Assembly: GCF_020035535.1 (NCBI RefSeq)
Contig: NZ_CP083349.1
Location: forward strand, 2,356,001 to 2,420,000
DNA: 64,000 nucleotides
From: Ensifer adhaerens
Lineage (GTDB): Bacteria > Pseudomonadota > Alphaproteobacteria > Rhizobiales > Rhizobiaceae
Direction: 5' to 3'
The position numbers and the translations under genes were made by a program. The notes beneath the pieces are model-generated. The model did no database searches. It was not told the DNA's origin and saw nothing but the letters and a program-made list of their open reading frames with translations. Positions 31,244 through 41,399 of this stretch are shown here, piece by piece. Each line of letters starts with the position of its first letter. The first letter of the stretch is position 1.

Positions 31244-32110
31244 TCAGGCGCCGATGAGGTTCTTGGCAGCGCGCGAAATCCACGAGTTGCCGCTTTCACG
31301 CGGCTCGAGGCCACCCGACTGCAGCAGCTTGAAGGAATCGGAGTACCACTGGCTGTCCGGATAGTTGTGGCCGAGAACGGCGGCAGCGGTCTGCGCCTCC
31401 TGGGTCACGCCCATCGAGTAATAGGCCTCGGTCAGGCGCGCCAGCGCTTCCTCCACCTGGTTGGTGTTCGGATACTGCTCGATCACGACGCGGAAGCGCG
31501 AAACGGCGGCAAGGTATTCCTTGCGCTCGAGATAGTAGCGGCCGACCTGCATTTCCTTGCCGGCCAGCTGGTCGCGGGCAAAACGGATCTTCGACTTGGC
31601 GTCGTCGACATATTCGGAGTCCGGATAGCGATCGACGACGGCCTGCATGGCCTCGATCGCCCGCATTGCCGGCTTCTGGTCCTGCGTTACCGCCGGGATC
31701 TGCTTGGTATAGGCCAGGCCCTGGATGTACTGCGCATAGGCTGCGTCTTCGGACTGCGGATAGAGATTGAGGTAACGACCGGTGGCGTTGATCGCCTCCT
31801 GGTACTGCCCGTTGCGGTAGGAAACGAAGGCATTCATCACCAGCGCCTTGCGGGCATATTCCGAGAACGGATGCTGGCGGTCGAGCGCTTCGAACTTGCG
31901 CGACGCTTCCGTCGTCTTGCCGGCGTTGAGGTTGGCAAGACCTTGATTGTAGAGCACTTCCGGTGGATCGGTTTCCGCCGTCAGCTTGGTGATGTCGATA
32001 TCGGGATCGTTCTGGCAGGCGGTAATCAGGGCGCTGCCGGCAATGGCCGCAACAATCACGGCCGCCACGCGCGCTGACTTTCTCAGATCAACAGAAACTG
32101 CAAGAACCAT
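31244..32110 (-). CDS. bamD: Outer-membrane protein assembly lipoprotein BamD
   Basis: A 288-residue lipoprotein of the BAM complex that inserts beta-barrel proteins into the outer membrane. The signal peptide ends in the lipobox ALITAC (Cys32). Five TPR-like repeats follow, including [21 protein letters not shown] and [21 protein letters not shown] 32110 places the basic KSAR segment just before the hydrophobic core; ATGs at 32128 and 32155 are in frame and possible. It lies between lpxC and recN, an order common in alphaproteobacteria. Confidence 0.93.
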   Translation of the reverse strand: MVLAVSVDLRKSARVAAVIVAAIAGSALITACQNDPDIDITKLTAETDPPEVLYNQGLANLNAGKTTEASRKFEALDRQHPFSEYARKALVMNAFVSYRNGQYQEAINATGRYLNLYPQSEDAAYAQYIQGLAYTKQIPAVTQDQKPAMRAIEAMQAVVDRYPDSEYVDDAKSKIRFARDQLAGKEMQVGRYYLERKEYLAAVSRFRVVIEQYPNTNQVEEALARLTEAYYSMGVTQEAQTAAAVLGHNYPDSQWYSDSFKLLQSGGLEPRESGNSWISRAAKNLIGA

Positions 32111-32238
32111 CGGATATTCCCGTTCCATTCTGCGGGCTTGGACCCCGCCAGACATGCGCTTTTAGAGCAAGTTACCTTGAGACCGCAACGTCATGATCGG
32201 TGATTCATGCAAATTTGTGGCGGCCCTATCATGAAAAT

Positions 32239-32256
32239 GCCGGCCTTTCGGCCGGC
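32239..32256 (-). terminator. Terminator of lpxC
   Basis: A 7-bp stem GCCGGCC (32239-32245 with 32250-32256), loop TTTC, then ATTTTCATG on the minus strand, 27 bp beyond the lpxC stop. Confidence 0.75.
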
Positions 32257-32283
32257 GACTGGAGGAGATTGTAACTTTTTTTG

Positions 32284-33237
32284 TTATGCGGACCAAGGCG
32301 CGAAGCCCGGAACTGCAACGGCAACCATATCGCGCGCGCGGGTACGCTGACGCGGGGTCGCCGTTTCGACGACTTCGTAGGCCGTCGGATCGCTGAGGAG
32401 CGCCTTCAGTGCATTGGCGTTCATCTTGTGGCCGCCGCGATAGGAGCGGTAGCAGCCGATGAACGGGGCACCGGCGAGCGAGAGGTCGCCAACCGCATCG
32501 AGCGTCTTGTGGCGAACGAACTCGTCCGTGTAACGCAGGCCTTCGACGTTGATGACGGCGTTGTCGTCGGAAATGACGACCGAGTTTTCGAGCGAGGAGC
32601 CGAGTGCAAAGCCGGCGGCCCAGAGCCGCTCGACGTCACGCATGAAGCCGAAGGTGCGGGCGCGCGACAGCTCGCGCTTGAAGACCGACGGCGTCATGTC
32701 GCCCTTCCAGGACTGGCGGCCGATCAGCGGGCAATCGAAGTCGATCTCAACCTCGAAGCGCATGCCGTCATAGGGCGTGAACTCCGACCAGGAGGCGCCC
32801 GATTCGATGCGGACCGGCTTGACGATGCGGATGTAGCGACGCTTGACCGCAAGGGCACGAACGCCCACCAGCTCGATCGCGTCGATGAAGGGTTCGGAGC
32901 TGCCGTCCATGATCGGCATTTCAGCGCCATGAACTTCGATCGTCAGGTTGTCGAGGCCGAGCGCGTAGATGGCAGCCATCACATGTTCGATCGTGGCGAT
33001 CGAGGTGGCCGGCGACATGCCGAGAACGGTGCACAGATCAGTGTTGCCGACCTGCGAGGAAACCGCCTTGTATTCGCTAACCCGGCCGTTTGCCTGGATG
33101 CGCTGGAAAACGATGCCCGCATCGGCTTCGGCCGGGTGGAAGGTGATCGACACTTCCGCACCCGAATGAACGCCGATACCCTTCAGCGTTACCGGGCTTG
33201 CAATCGTCGTCTGAAACCCGAGCAATTCGATTCCCAT
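32284..33237 (-). CDS. lpxC: UDP-3-O-acyl-N-acetylglucosamine deacetylase
   Basis: A 317-residue zinc enzyme for the first committed step of lipid A synthesis. The zinc ligands are His85 (IEHVMAA), His243 and Asp247 (RHKTLDAVGDL); the catalytic base and general acid are seen as Glu84 and His270 (GGHKMN). ATG 33237 opens the family N-terminus LLGFQTTIASPVTLKGIG; the frame to 33294 is not favoured. It follows ftsZ, as in many proteobacteria, but a terminator separates the two, so lpxC likely has its own promoter in 33238-33517. Confidence 0.95.
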   Translation of the reverse strand: MGIELLGFQTTIASPVTLKGIGVHSGAEVSITFHPAEADAGIVFQRIQANGRVSEYKAVSSQVGNTDLCTVLGMSPATSIATIEHVMAAIYALGLDNLTIEVHGAEMPIMDGSSEPFIDAIELVGVRALAVKRRYIRIVKPVRIESGASWSEFTPYDGMRFEVEIDFDCPLIGRQSWKGDMTPSVFKRELSRARTFGFMRDVERLWAAGFALGSSLENSVVISDDNAVINVEGLRYTDEFVRHKTLDAVGDLSLAGAPFIGCYRSYRGGHKMNANALKALLSDPTAYEVVETATPRQRTRARDMVAVAVPGFAPWSA

Positions 33238-33517
33238 TCTCGTCACTTTCAATACTTGTGGCCGATGGCCAGAACCTGCCGGTGAACGCAGCAATCTTCA
33301 GGGCACAAGCAAGGCACCCGAGAGTCTCGGAGCAAAGTCCGATCCTCTGCGTTTCGAACAGACAGCGCTTGATCGAATCGCATGCGTCCCCAATTTCGAG
33401 TCTGAAAATAAGAGTTTGGAGGCACCATTCCAAATCACTGTTCGTTTCGCTTTGTTACGTATTTGCGACGGTCCGTAACACAGGATCAAACATCTGAAAT
33501 GATGAAGAAAATGCAAA
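33238..33517. other. Intergenic region upstream of lpxC
   Basis: About 280 bp between the ftsZ terminator and lpxC. It presumably carries the lpxC promoter, since the terminator isolates the gene from ftsZ. No ORF, repeat or RNA was recognised. Confidence 0.45.
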
Positions 33518-33543
33518 AATGCCCGGGCAGTTGCCCGGGCATT
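33518..33543 (-). terminator. Terminator of ftsQAZ
   Basis: A perfect 12-bp inverted repeat (33518-33529 with 33532-33543), followed on the minus strand by TTTGCATTTTC. It lies 29 bp beyond the ftsZ stop. Confidence 0.88.
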
Positions 33544-33571
33544 CGGCAAGGTGAAGGAACGGGCCTTCCAA

Positions 33572-35362
33572 TCAGTTCGACTGACGGCGCAGGAACGCCG
33601 GGATTTCGAGCTGATCATCTTCGTGCGGGCGCGCCTGCTGCGAAGCGCGACCGTGATCGTCAAGCTGGCCGCGACGCGGCGCATAGAGGCTCGCTTCCGG
33701 CGAGAGCGGCCGGCGCTGCTGGGAAGCAGCGGTCGGTGCAGACGCCGTCATGTCGGCGGCTGCAGGGGTCTGTTCGCGGTCACGCAGGCCAAGCGAGCTG
33801 GTGATGCGGTTGAGCAGGCCCATCGGGCCGCGCTCTTCCTGCATCGGAGCTGCCGGCTGGGCGCGGCGGTCCATCTCGGCCTTTACGACCGGCGGAAAGT
33901 CTTCGACCTTCGGCATGCGAACCTGTTCCGGCTGCTGACGCATGACCGGAGCGACAGGCTCCTGGCGCATGATCGGCTGCGGCTGCGGCTGGACCTGAAC
34001 CGGCTGCATCTGCGGCTGCGGCTGGCGCATGACCGGAGCGGCTTCTACCGGTGCTGCGCCGGCGAAAAGCTTGCTCTGGGGGCGAAAGTTCTCTTCGTGC
34101 ATCGGCTGAACCGGAGCCTGCGCCTGCGCCTGGGCAGCGCGGGTCGCGATATCCAGTTCCCGCTCCATTTCGGCTTCGCGGATGGCGGCTGCGATCTGGT
34201 CGGCGGTTGCCTGCTGCTGCACCGGCTGCTGAACCGGCTGAGCGACCGGCTGCTGCATCACCGGCTGGTGAACCGGGGCCGGCTGATGCTGGGCAACGGG
34301 CTGCGGCTGCTGGGCCGGAATGGCGGCGGACGGCCGAACGACCGGCTTGGCTGCTACCGGACGAAAGTCGGCGGAACGACCCGCCACCTCCGCAGCCGTA
34401 CGGTCGATGCCGGTGGCGACGACCGAGACGCGGATCAGGCCTTCGAGTTCTTCGTCGAACGTCGCGCCGAGGATGATGTTGGCATCCGGGTCGACTTCTT
34501 CGCGAATACGGGTTGCAGCTTCGTCGAGTTCGAACAGCGTCAGGTCGCGACCGCCGGTGATCGAGATCAGCAGGCCCTGGGCACCCTTCATCGAGGTTTC
34601 GTCGAGCAGCGGGTTGGCGATCGCGGCTTCGGCAGCGGCCAGTGCGCGGCCTTCGCCCGAAGCTTCGCCGGTACCCATCATCGCGCGACCCATCTCACGC
34701 ATCACCGAACGGACGTCGGCGAAGTCGAGGTTGATGAGGCCTTCCTTGACCATGAGGTCGGTGATGCAGGCAACGCCGGAATAAAGAACCTGGTCGGCCA
34801 TCGCGAAGGCGTCCGCAAAGGTCGTGCGGTCGTTGGCGATGCGGAAGAGGTTCTGGTTCGGGATGACGATCAGGGTGTCGACCGACTTCTGCAGTTCGGC
34901 GATGCCCTGGTCGGCGAGACGCATGCGGCGCGCGCCTTCGAAATGGAACGGCTTGGTGACGACGCCGACGGTCAAAATGCCCTTGTTGCGGGCGGCCTGA
35001 GCGACGATCGGGGCCGCACCGGTGCCGGTGCCGCCGCCCATGCCGGCGGTGACGAAGCACATGTGGGTGCCGTTGAGGTGGTCGATGATCTCATCGATGC
35101 ACTCTTCGGCGGCCGCACGGCCGACTTCCGGCTGCGAACCGGCGCCGAGACCTTCGGTGACGGCGACACCCATCTGGATGATGCGCTCGGCCTTGGTCAT
35201 GGTCAGAGCCTGGGCATCGGTGTTGGCGACGACGAAGTCGACGCCCTGGAGGCCTGCAGTGATCATGTTGTTGACGGCGTTGCCGCCGCCGCCACCCACA
35301 CCAAAGACGGTGATGCGGGGCTTCAGCTCCGTGATATCCGGCTTCTGCAAGTTGATAGTCAT
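33572..35362 (-). CDS. ftsZ: Cell division GTPase FtsZ (long-linker form)
   Basis: A 596-residue tubulin homologue that forms the division ring. The GTPase domain (about 10-320) has the signature GGGTGTG near 108 and the T7 loop NLDFADV. An unusually long Pro/Gln-rich linker of about 240 residues follows, with repeated QPV and QPQPQ units and a short helical stretch ([19 protein letters not shown]). The end is the conserved peptide [12 protein letters not shown] that binds FtsA and other partners. This length matches the main FtsZ of Rhizobiaceae; many genera also have a short second FtsZ. It is last of ddl-ftsQAZ, with 109 bp to ftsA. Confidence 0.97.
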   Translation of the reverse strand: MTINLQKPDITELKPRITVFGVGGGGGNAVNNMITAGLQGVDFVVANTDAQALTMTKAERIIQMGVAVTEGLGAGSQPEVGRAAAEECIDEIIDHLNGTHMCFVTAGMGGGTGTGAAPIVAQAARNKGILTVGVVTKPFHFEGARRMRLADQGIAELQKSVDTLIVIPNQNLFRIANDRTTFADAFAMADQVLYSGVACITDLMVKEGLINLDFADVRSVMREMGRAMMGTGEASGEGRALAAAEAAIANPLLDETSMKGAQGLLISITGGRDLTLFELDEAATRIREEVDPDANIILGATFDEELEGLIRVSVVATGIDRTAAEVAGRSADFRPVAAKPVVRPSAAIPAQQPQPVAQHQPAPVHQPVMQQPVAQPVQQPVQQQATADQIAAAIREAEMERELDIATRAAQAQAQAPVQPMHEENFRPQSKLFAGAAPVEAAPVMRQPQPQMQPVQVQPQPQPIMRQEPVAPVMRQQPEQVRMPKVEDFPPVVKAEMDRRAQPAAPMQEERGPMGLLNRITSSLGLRDREQTPAAADMTASAPTAASQQRRPLSPEASLYAPRRGQLDDHGRASQQARPHEDDQLEIPAFLRRQSN

Positions 35363-35471
35363 TGTACCCGTTCCTTCTGTTTTCTGGCCGCCTTGCCGAG
35401 CCGACCAAATCTTTCAAAGTCCTAGTTTGTATTCACCCGGTTCCGTCCCTGTCGGAGCCGGGCGGCTCTAC

Positions 35472-36803
35472 TCAAAAACTCTCTTTCAACCACTGGCCCA
35501 TGCGGGCGATGCGGCCGTTGCCGGCACCGAGCGCCGAGAACATGCCGCCATGGGAGGCATGGGTCTCGAGGTCGGCGACCTGCGGATAGATCATCAGGCC
35601 GACCGCCGTGGAGAAGGCCGGACCCTTGGCAGCCGCCGGCAGCCCGGAAACTCCGAGCGGACGGCCGATGCGAACATTGCGGGCGAGGATGCGGCGCGCC
35701 GCTTCCGGCAGGCCCGTGAGCTGGCTTGCGCCGCCCGTCAAAACGATGCGCTTGCCGACGATCGGGCTGAAGCCCGAGCGCTGGATACGATCGCGGATGA
35801 GTTCCAGCGTCTCTTCGATGCGGGCACGCACGATGCGCGAAACGAGCGCGCGCGGCACATGCGTCGGCTGATCGCGGTCGTCCTCGCCGATCGGCGGGAC
35901 GGAGACGATGTCGCGCTCGTCGGCGCTGTTGGGCAGCGCCGAGCCGTGCACGACCTTCAGCCGCTCGGCATCCTCGATACGGGTCGAAAGACCGCGTGCC
36001 AGGTCCGTCGTCACATGATGGCCGCCAAGGCTGACGGCGTCGGCGTGAACCAGCTTGCCCTCGGCAAAGACCGAGATCGTCGTCGTGCCGCCACCCATGT
36101 CGATCGCCGCGCAGCCAAGCTCGACTTCGTCGTCGACGAGCGCGGCAAGACCGCTGGCATAGGGCGTCGCCACCATACCTTCGACCGAAAGGTGAGCGCG
36201 GTTGACGCAGAGTTCCAGGTTCTTGAGCGCCGCGCGCTCGGCCGTCAGCACATGCATGTCGACGCCGAGAACGTCGCCGAACATGGCGAGCGGATCACGG
36301 ATGCCGCGTTCGCCATCGAGCGAGAAGCCCGTCGGCAACGAGTGCAGGATGGCGCGGTCGGAGCGCAGCGACTGCTGGCCGGCGGCCGACAGGACCTTGC
36401 GCAGATCGTTGGCGTCGACTTCCTGACCGCCGAGATCGATCGTCGCGGTGTAGACGTCGCTCTGCAGACGGCCCGCCGAAACGTTGACGATCATGCTGTC
36501 GATGGTAAGGCCGGCCATACGCTCGGCCGCATCGACCGCGAGCCGCACGACGCTTTCGACCGCATCGAGATCGGCGACAACGCCGTTCTTGACGCCGCGC
36601 GACTTCTGATGGCCGATGCCGATGATTTCGACGTTGTGGGTGCGGTTAGGCAGGATCTGGCTTTCGGCGCGCGGCGTCAGCCGGCCGATCATGCAGACCA
36701 CCTTGGTCGAACCGATATCCAGCACCGAGACGACATGAGACCGCTTTGAAGAAAGCGGCTTCAGGCGCGGCAGGCCAAAGCTGGAGGACCCGAACAAACT
36801 CAT
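35472..36803 (-). CDS. ftsA: Cell division protein FtsA
   Basis: A 443-residue actin-like ATPase that tethers FtsZ to the membrane. The N-terminal phosphate-1 loop is in SVLDIGSTKVVCMIG, the 1C domain follows, and phosphate-2 is in AAIDMGGGTTTISVF. The adenosine motif is in VLTGGASQLTGL. The C-terminus ends GQWLKESF, an amphipathic membrane-targeting helix. Its ATG overlaps the ftsQ stop by four bases, so translation is coupled. It begins with about 25 extra Ser/Pro-rich residues, normal for rhizobia. Confidence 0.95.
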   Translation of the reverse strand: MSLFGSSSFGLPRLKPLSSKRSHVVSVLDIGSTKVVCMIGRLTPRAESQILPNRTHNVEIIGIGHQKSRGVKNGVVADLDAVESVVRLAVDAAERMAGLTIDSMIVNVSAGRLQSDVYTATIDLGGQEVDANDLRKVLSAAGQQSLRSDRAILHSLPTGFSLDGERGIRDPLAMFGDVLGVDMHVLTAERAALKNLELCVNRAHLSVEGMVATPYASGLAALVDDEVELGCAAIDMGGGTTTISVFAEGKLVHADAVSLGGHHVTTDLARGLSTRIEDAERLKVVHGSALPNSADERDIVSVPPIGEDDRDQPTHVPRALVSRIVRARIEETLELIRDRIQRSGFSPIVGKRIVLTGGASQLTGLPEAARRILARNVRIGRPLGVSGLPAAAKGPAFSTAVGLMIYPQVADLETHASHGGMFSALGAGNGRIARMGQWLKESF

Positions 36804-37750
36804 ATCCGCCCCTCTTTCTTCTTCTCGGTCTCCTGCGCCTTCAGCATCTTGTCCCTCGCCTTCAAGGCAACTTCGCGCCGGGTCACTGCATCCGGCGTCA
36901 ACTGAACTGTGGTTCGATCTTGCAGTCTCAGGTCCACGGCAGCGATGTCGCGCTCGAGGAGCTGGTGCTGGCTTTCCATGTCGGACAGCACCTGCATCGC
37001 CCGGGCAACGTCATGCTCCGGCAACTTGACGACGATGCCGTTGTCGAGGCGCAGGTCCCAGCGGCGACCGGCGACACGGACGAAGGCCTTCACCCGCGAG
37101 CGGATCTCCGGCCAGCGGGAAAACTCGTCGTAGAAATCGGCGGCCGCCGTCTCGGCGTCACGGCCGACGAAGAGCGGCAGGGCCGCGAACTTGTTGTCGC
37201 GCAGCGGCGCAATCACGCTGCCGCTTCTTTCGATCAACGAAAGGTCGGAGCCGTGCTGCCAGATGCCGAACGCCTTGCGCTCGGTGAGGCTGACCTCGAT
37301 CGTGCCGGGGTAAACCTTGCGAACGGTGACGCCCTGCACCCAGGGCATTTCCGCAATCAGTTTGCGCGCCTCGGCGATATCGAGCGCCACCAGCGAGGTC
37401 GTGCCATCGAGGCCGAGCTGCTGCAGGATATCGATCTCCGAGGTCTGGTCGTTGCCGGAAACCTTGACGTCCTCGATGGCGAAACCGGCGGCCGTGGTCG
37501 ATGCCTGGGCGAAGTTCTGCGTGTGCCCGCCAAGCGACATGCCGTAAAAACCGGTGGCGGCAAAGAATGCGAGCGCCGAGATCGTGCCCGTATGGGCGGG
37601 GAAGCGAATGCGGCCAGCCCCGAGACTGACCAGGAATCGAACGGCACGGCGCAGCGGACGCGGCAGCACGCGGCCACCGTCCACGTCGACGGCAGCAGCA
37701 CCGTCGAGGTGACGAACCCTCTTGCCTCTTCTGCCCCTCAACGCAAACAC
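36800..37750 (-). CDS. ftsQ: Cell division protein FtsQ
   Basis: A 316-residue bitopic division protein: a basic cytoplasmic N-terminus (RGRRGKRV), a membrane helix at about residues 55-75, then the POTRA domain ([21 protein letters not shown], written IEDV here) and the FtsQ beta domain. The GTG at 37750 is the likely start because GGAGGAAG lies three bases upstream. An ATG at 37771 lies further inside ddl and adds seven Gly-rich residues. The 13-bp overlap with ddl and the four-base overlap with ftsA tie the three genes together. Confidence 0.92.
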   Translation of the reverse strand: MFALRGRRGKRVRHLDGAAAVDVDGGRVLPRPLRRAVRFLVSLGAGRIRFPAHTGTISALAFFAATGFYGMSLGGHTQNFAQASTTAAGFAIEDVKVSGNDQTSEIDILQQLGLDGTTSLVALDIAEARKLIAEMPWVQGVTVRKVYPGTIEVSLTERKAFGIWQHGSDLSLIERSGSVIAPLRDNKFAALPLFVGRDAETAAADFYDEFSRWPEIRSRVKAFVRVAGRRWDLRLDNGIVVKLPEHDVARAMQVLSDMESQHQLLERDIAAVDLRLQDRTTVQLTPDAVTRREVALKARDKMLKAQETEKKKEGRI

Positions 37751-38664
37751 GACGCTTCCTCCACCATCCAACTCAAAAACTCACCGAAACCATAGCCGGC
37801 ATGCGCAGCCATTTCGGGCACCAGGGAGGTTGGCGTCATGCCGGGCTGGGTGTTGATTTCCAGCCAGATCAGCTCGCCCTCACCGGAGGAACTGTCATCG
37901 AAACGAAAGTCGGATCGGCTGACGCCGCGGCAACCGATTGCCTGATGCGCCTTCAGAGCGAGTGTTTGTATTTTTTGGTAAATATTTGGTGAAATCTGTG
38001 CCGGAATGACGTGGCTAGAACCACCTTTTACGTACTTGGAGTCGTAATCGTAGAAGGCGTGGCCCTGCGGAATGATCTCGGTTACGCCTAGCGCACGATC
38101 ACCCATGACACCGCAGGTCAACTCGCGACCGGCAACATAACGCTCGACCATGATTCGGTCGCCATAGCGCCACTCGCTCGACGTCACCACCTGCGGCGGA
38201 TGCGACTGATCTTCCTTGACGATGACGACCCCGAAGCTCGAACCCTCGCGGACCGGCTTGACGACATAGGGCGGCTTCATCGGATGCTTCGGGCCGAAAG
38301 CGTGGCGATCCATCACCTGCGCGTCGGCGACCGGAATGCCGGAGGCGGCAGCAACGTGCTTTGCCTGCGCCTTGTCCATGGCGAGCGCGGAGGCGAGCAC
38401 GCCGGAATGGGTGTAGGGAATTTCCAGATACTCGAGGATGCCCTGGATCGTGCCGTCCTCCCCGAACGGACCGTGAAGGGCGTTGAAGGCGACGTCCGGA
38501 CGGAGTGCCGCCAGCACCTCTGCAACATTGCGATCGACGTCGATTCGGGTGACGCGGTAGCCGGCAGCCTCGAGGGCATCCGCACAGGCAGCCCCGGACG
38601 ACAGGCTAACCGGTCGCTCCGAAGAAAATCCGCCCATCAGGACAGCCACATGCTTGCCGCTCAT
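37738..38664 (-). CDS. ddl: D-alanine--D-alanine ligase
   Basis: A 308-residue ATP-grasp enzyme making D-Ala-D-Ala for peptidoglycan. Motifs include [23 protein letters not shown] (ATP binding), RELTCGV and the metal-binding [14 protein letters not shown]. The last part of the gene carries the ribosome site for ftsQ. ATG 38664 starts [17 protein letters not shown]; an ATG at 38688 is possible. It heads the second block of dcw genes, cut off from murB by aqpZ, a transporter gene and an uncharacterised gene. Confidence 0.95.
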   Translation of the reverse strand: MSGKHVAVLMGGFSSERPVSLSSGAACADALEAAGYRVTRIDVDRNVAEVLAALRPDVAFNALHGPFGEDGTIQGILEYLEIPYTHSGVLASALAMDKAQAKHVAAASGIPVADAQVMDRHAFGPKHPMKPPYVVKPVREGSSFGVVIVKEDQSHPPQVVTSSEWRYGDRIMVERYVAGRELTCGVMGDRALGVTEIIPQGHAFYDYDSKYVKGGSSHVIPAQISPNIYQKIQTLALKAHQAIGCRGVSRSDFRFDDSSSGEGELIWLEINTQPGMTPTSLVPEMAAHAGYGFGEFLSWMVEEASCLR

Positions 38665-38973
38665 TCGAACCCCCAGACAATACGCCACTATCGCAAGGTT
38701 TCCTTGCGTCTGGCTGATTCCGGTTTTCGCGAGTCACCGGCGCCATTGAGGTCACTAGAACGGCATTATGGTTAACGAACCGTTTACTTTCGTTAACCTT
38801 AGTCGGGAAACGAAACACGCGCGGCGCCTGCGCATACACGGGCGAAAACGCATTTTAGCGAGAGATCAAAGGGTTGCGAAGTAATCCTGAATCGAATGCA
38901 TAACAGGCAAAAAAAATGAAAAACCCGCTGCGCAGGGCAGCGGGTTCCTTGCCTGACCGAATCCGAAGCCGGA
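38665..38973. other. Intergenic region between ddl and aqpZ
   Basis: About 309 bp. It contains the aqpZ terminator at 38922-38946 and an AT-richer stretch around 38761-38805 (GGTTAACGAAC and TTCGTTAACC, an imperfect dyad) that may be part of the ddl-ftsQAZ promoter. No ORF was recognised. Confidence 0.5.
38922..38946 (-). terminator. Terminator of aqpZ
   Basis: A 10-bp stem (38922-38931 with 38937-38946), then TTTCATTTTTTTTGCC on the minus strand, 27 bp beyond the aqpZ stop. Confidence 0.92.
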
Positions 38974-39660
38974 TTAGTCGTCGTCGCCGACGATCTTCCA
39001 GACGATGCCGGCGATCGCCGCACCGACGATCGGCGCCACCCAGAACAGCCACAATTGCTGAATGGCCCAGTCGCCGACGAAGAGCGCCTGGCCTGTTGAG
39101 CGGGCAGGATTGACCGACGTATTCGTGATCGGGATCGAGACCAGGTGAATAAGGGTGAGCGCCAGGCCGATGGCGATCGGTGCGAAGCCGGCAGGCACGC
39201 GGCCATGGGTGGAACCGAGGATGATGAACAGGAAGAAGAAGGTCAGCATCACTTCGGCGACGAGTGCTGATGTCAGCGAATAGCCGCCCGGTGAATGTTC
39301 AGCGTAGCCGTTGGCCGCGAACCCGCCGAGCTCAAAACCGGCCTTGCCACTGGCAATCAGATAGAGCACGGCGGCAGCGGCAATTGCACCCAGCACCTGC
39401 GAGATGACGTAGCCGACGAGCTTATGAGACGGAAACTTGCCGGCAACCATCAGTCCAACCGAAACGGCCGGATTGAAATGCCCGCCGGAAATGCCGCCGA
39501 CCGCATAAGCCATGGTGAGAACGGTAAGACCAAAAGCAAAGGAAACGCCGAGCAGGCCGATGCCGACCTCAGGAAAGGCGGCCGCCAGCACCGCGCTGCC
39601 GCAACCACCGAAAACGAGCCAGAATGTACCGAGAAATTCCGCTGAAAGCCTTTTAAACAT
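38974..39660 (-). CDS. aqpZ: Aquaporin Z
   Basis: A 228-residue water channel with six membrane helices and two NPA half-helices (HFNPAVS at 61-67, and SVNPARSTG). The water-selective filter is complete: Phe43, His in [10 protein letters not shown], Thr in TNTSVNPAR and the NPAR Arg, matching E. coli AqpZ. It should pass water, not glycerol. ATG 39660 begins [13 protein letters not shown]; an upstream ATG at 39714 adds 18 residues with no family match. The gene lies inside the gap that splits the dcw cluster and has its own terminator. Confidence 0.94.
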   Translation of the reverse strand: MFKRLSAEFLGTFWLVFGGCGSAVLAAAFPEVGIGLLGVSFAFGLTVLTMAYAVGGISGGHFNPAVSVGLMVAGKFPSHKLVGYVISQVLGAIAAAAVLYLIASGKAGFELGGFAANGYAEHSPGGYSLTSALVAEVMLTFFFLFIILGSTHGRVPAGFAPIAIGLALTLIHLVSIPITNTSVNPARSTGQALFVGDWAIQQLWLFWVAPIVGAAIAGIVWKIVGDDD

Positions 39661-39983
39661 GCATTCGCTCCTGAAAAACGAAGCCGATCGCTTCAGCTGC
39701 CGAGAGTTTGCCACAATTTGATTCCGGTCAAGCGCGGTTGAGTGGCGCTGGAAACGCCCGTTAAAAGCGAAGAAGAACTGACACGTGTCAGCTCCCTGGC
39801 CTAGGAAAGGTCAAACCCTGGTAGCGCGCCGGGCAACCATGCATGAGCGGAACAATGCTGCGCACGACGCCGCGATCGTTCGCATATCTTACGATATTAG
39901 GGTTTCGTCATGCCGAAACTTGCGTTAAGACGCCCATAACCGCCTCCCAAGACGGCCTCACATCCATGTCAGGAATTATGAAA
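39661..39983. other. Divergent promoter region aqpZ / MHS transporter
   Basis: About 323 bp between divergently transcribed genes. It holds the 14-bp perfect palindrome at 39778-39791. A frame open from 39843 into the transporter is not supported as coding. Confidence 0.5.
39778..39791. promoter_or_regulatory. 14-bp perfect palindrome, candidate operator
   Basis: CTGACACGTGTCAG lies centrally between divergent aqpZ and the MHS transporter gene. The TGACA-N2-TGTCA form is typical of a dimeric regulator site. The regulator is unknown. Confidence 0.4.
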
Positions 39984-41294
39984 ATGACAGACGCGACAAC
40001 CACCCTGTCGCCGAAGAACAATGCGTCGAAGCACGCGGCAGTGAACTCCCCTGCCCGGGTGCTGTTCGCAAGCCTCGTCGGCACGACCATCGAATTCTTC
40101 GACTTCTACGTATACGCCACCGCCGCGGTTCTCGTTTTCCCGCACCTCTTCTTCCCCGGCGCCGACCCGACCTCGGCGATGCTGCAATCCTTCGCGACCT
40201 TCTCGATCGCCTTCTTCGCCCGCCCCTTCGGCGCCGTGGTCTTCGGCCACTTCGGCGACAAGGTCGGCCGCAAGGCGACACTGGTGGCGGCGCTGATGAC
40301 CATGGGCATCTCCACCGTCGTCATCGGCCTCCTGCCTACCTATGCGACGATCGGCGTCGCAGCTCCGCTGCTGCTGGCACTGTGCCGCTTCGGCCAGGGT
40401 CTCGGCCTCGGCGGCGAATGGGGCGGCGCCGTCCTGCTCGCCACAGAGAACGCGCCCGAGGGCAAACGCAGCTGGTACGCCATGTTCCCGCAACTCGGCG
40501 CCCCGATCGGCTTCATCCTCTCGGCCGGCACCTTCCTCATCCTCGGCGAAGTGATGAGCGACGAAGCCTTCCTCGCCTGGGGTTGGCGCGTGCCGTTCAT
40601 CGCCAGCATCCTGCTGGTCGCCGTCGGCCTCTATGTCCGTCTGAAGATCACCGAAACGCCGGAATTCCAGAAAGCCGTCGACAAGCACGAGCGCGTGCAG
40701 GTGCCGATCGCCGAGATCTTCCGCTCGCACAAGCGCAGCCTGGTGCTCGGCACCTTCGTGGCGCTCGCGACCTTCGTGCTGTTCTATCTGATGACGGTGT
40801 TCTCGCTGTCCTGGGGCACGGCGAAGCTCGGCTACTCGCGTGAGCAGTTCCTGGTCGTGCAGATGACCGGTGTCGTCTTCTTCGGCCTGATGATCCCGGT
40901 TGCAGGCATCCTGTCGGACCGCTTCGGCCGCCGCCTGATCCTGATCCTGACGACCATCGGCATCGGCATCTTCGGCATCTTCATGGCCTCGCTGCTCTCG
41001 AGCGGACTTGGCGGCGCATTCCTGTTCTCGATCATCGGCCTCGGCCTCATGGGCCTTACCTACGGCCCGATCGGAGCGGCACTCGCCGCCCCCTTCCCGA
41101 CCTCGGTGCGCTACACCGGCGCCTCGATGACCTTCAACCTCGCCGGCATCTTCGGCGCGTCGCTGGCGCCCTACATCGCCACCTGGCTCGCCACCAACTA
41201 CAGCCTGGATTATGTCGGCTACTACCTGCTGGCCGCCGCCGCCATCACGCTTCTGTGCCTAGTGCTGTCGACGGAAGACGAGGTTTCGGCCTGA
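39984..41294 (+). CDS. MHS-family (MFS) metabolite:proton symporter
   Basis: A 436-residue transporter of the metabolite:H+ symporter (KgtP/ProP/ShiA-like) group with 12 membrane helices. Signature parts are TTIEFFDFYVYATAAVLVF at the first helix, GHFGDKVGRKATL after helix 2, RFGQGLGLGGEWGGAVLLATENAP and LSDRFGRRLIL in the second half. The substrate could be a dicarboxylate, shikimate, betaine or proline. ATG 39984 has AGGA about nine bases upstream; ATGs at 39978 and 39966 are alternatives. It is the only plus-strand gene inside the otherwise minus-strand dcw region. Confidence 0.88.
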   Translation: MTDATTTLSPKNNASKHAAVNSPARVLFASLVGTTIEFFDFYVYATAAVLVFPHLFFPGADPTSAMLQSFATFSIAFFARPFGAVVFGHFGDKVGRKATLVAALMTMGISTVVIGLLPTYATIGVAAPLLLALCRFGQGLGLGGEWGGAVLLATENAPEGKRSWYAMFPQLGAPIGFILSAGTFLILGEVMSDEAFLAWGWRVPFIASILLVAVGLYVRLKITETPEFQKAVDKHERVQVPIAEIFRSHKRSLVLGTFVALATFVLFYLMTVFSLSWGTAKLGYSREQFLVVQMTGVVFFGLMIPVAGILSDRFGRRLILILTTIGIGIFGIFMASLLSSGLGGAFLFSIIGLGLMGLTYGPIGAALAAPFPTSVRYTGASMTFNLAGIFGASLAPYIATWLATNYSLDYVGYYLLAAAAITLLCLVLSTEDEVSA

Positions 41295-41335
41295 TCACGA
41301 CCGGCTGCGCCCCATACGCAGCCGGCCACTAAAAG

Positions 41336-41369
41336 AAAAGAGCCGCAGCGGCAACGCTGCGGCTCTTTT
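41336..41369. terminator. Strong bidirectional terminator
   Basis: A perfect 15-bp inverted repeat (41336-41350 with 41355-41369), loop GCAA, with A-rich left and T-rich right ends. It lies between the transporter (+) and the convergent uncharacterised gene (-) and can serve both. Confidence 0.9.
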
Positions 41370-41399
41370 CGTTTGGCGGATGCTGGCGAGGATCGCGAT

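Noticed and set aside
33551..35425. A 624-codon plus-strand frame opposite ftsZ.
   Set aside because: It is a shadow of ftsZ with no domain-like content.
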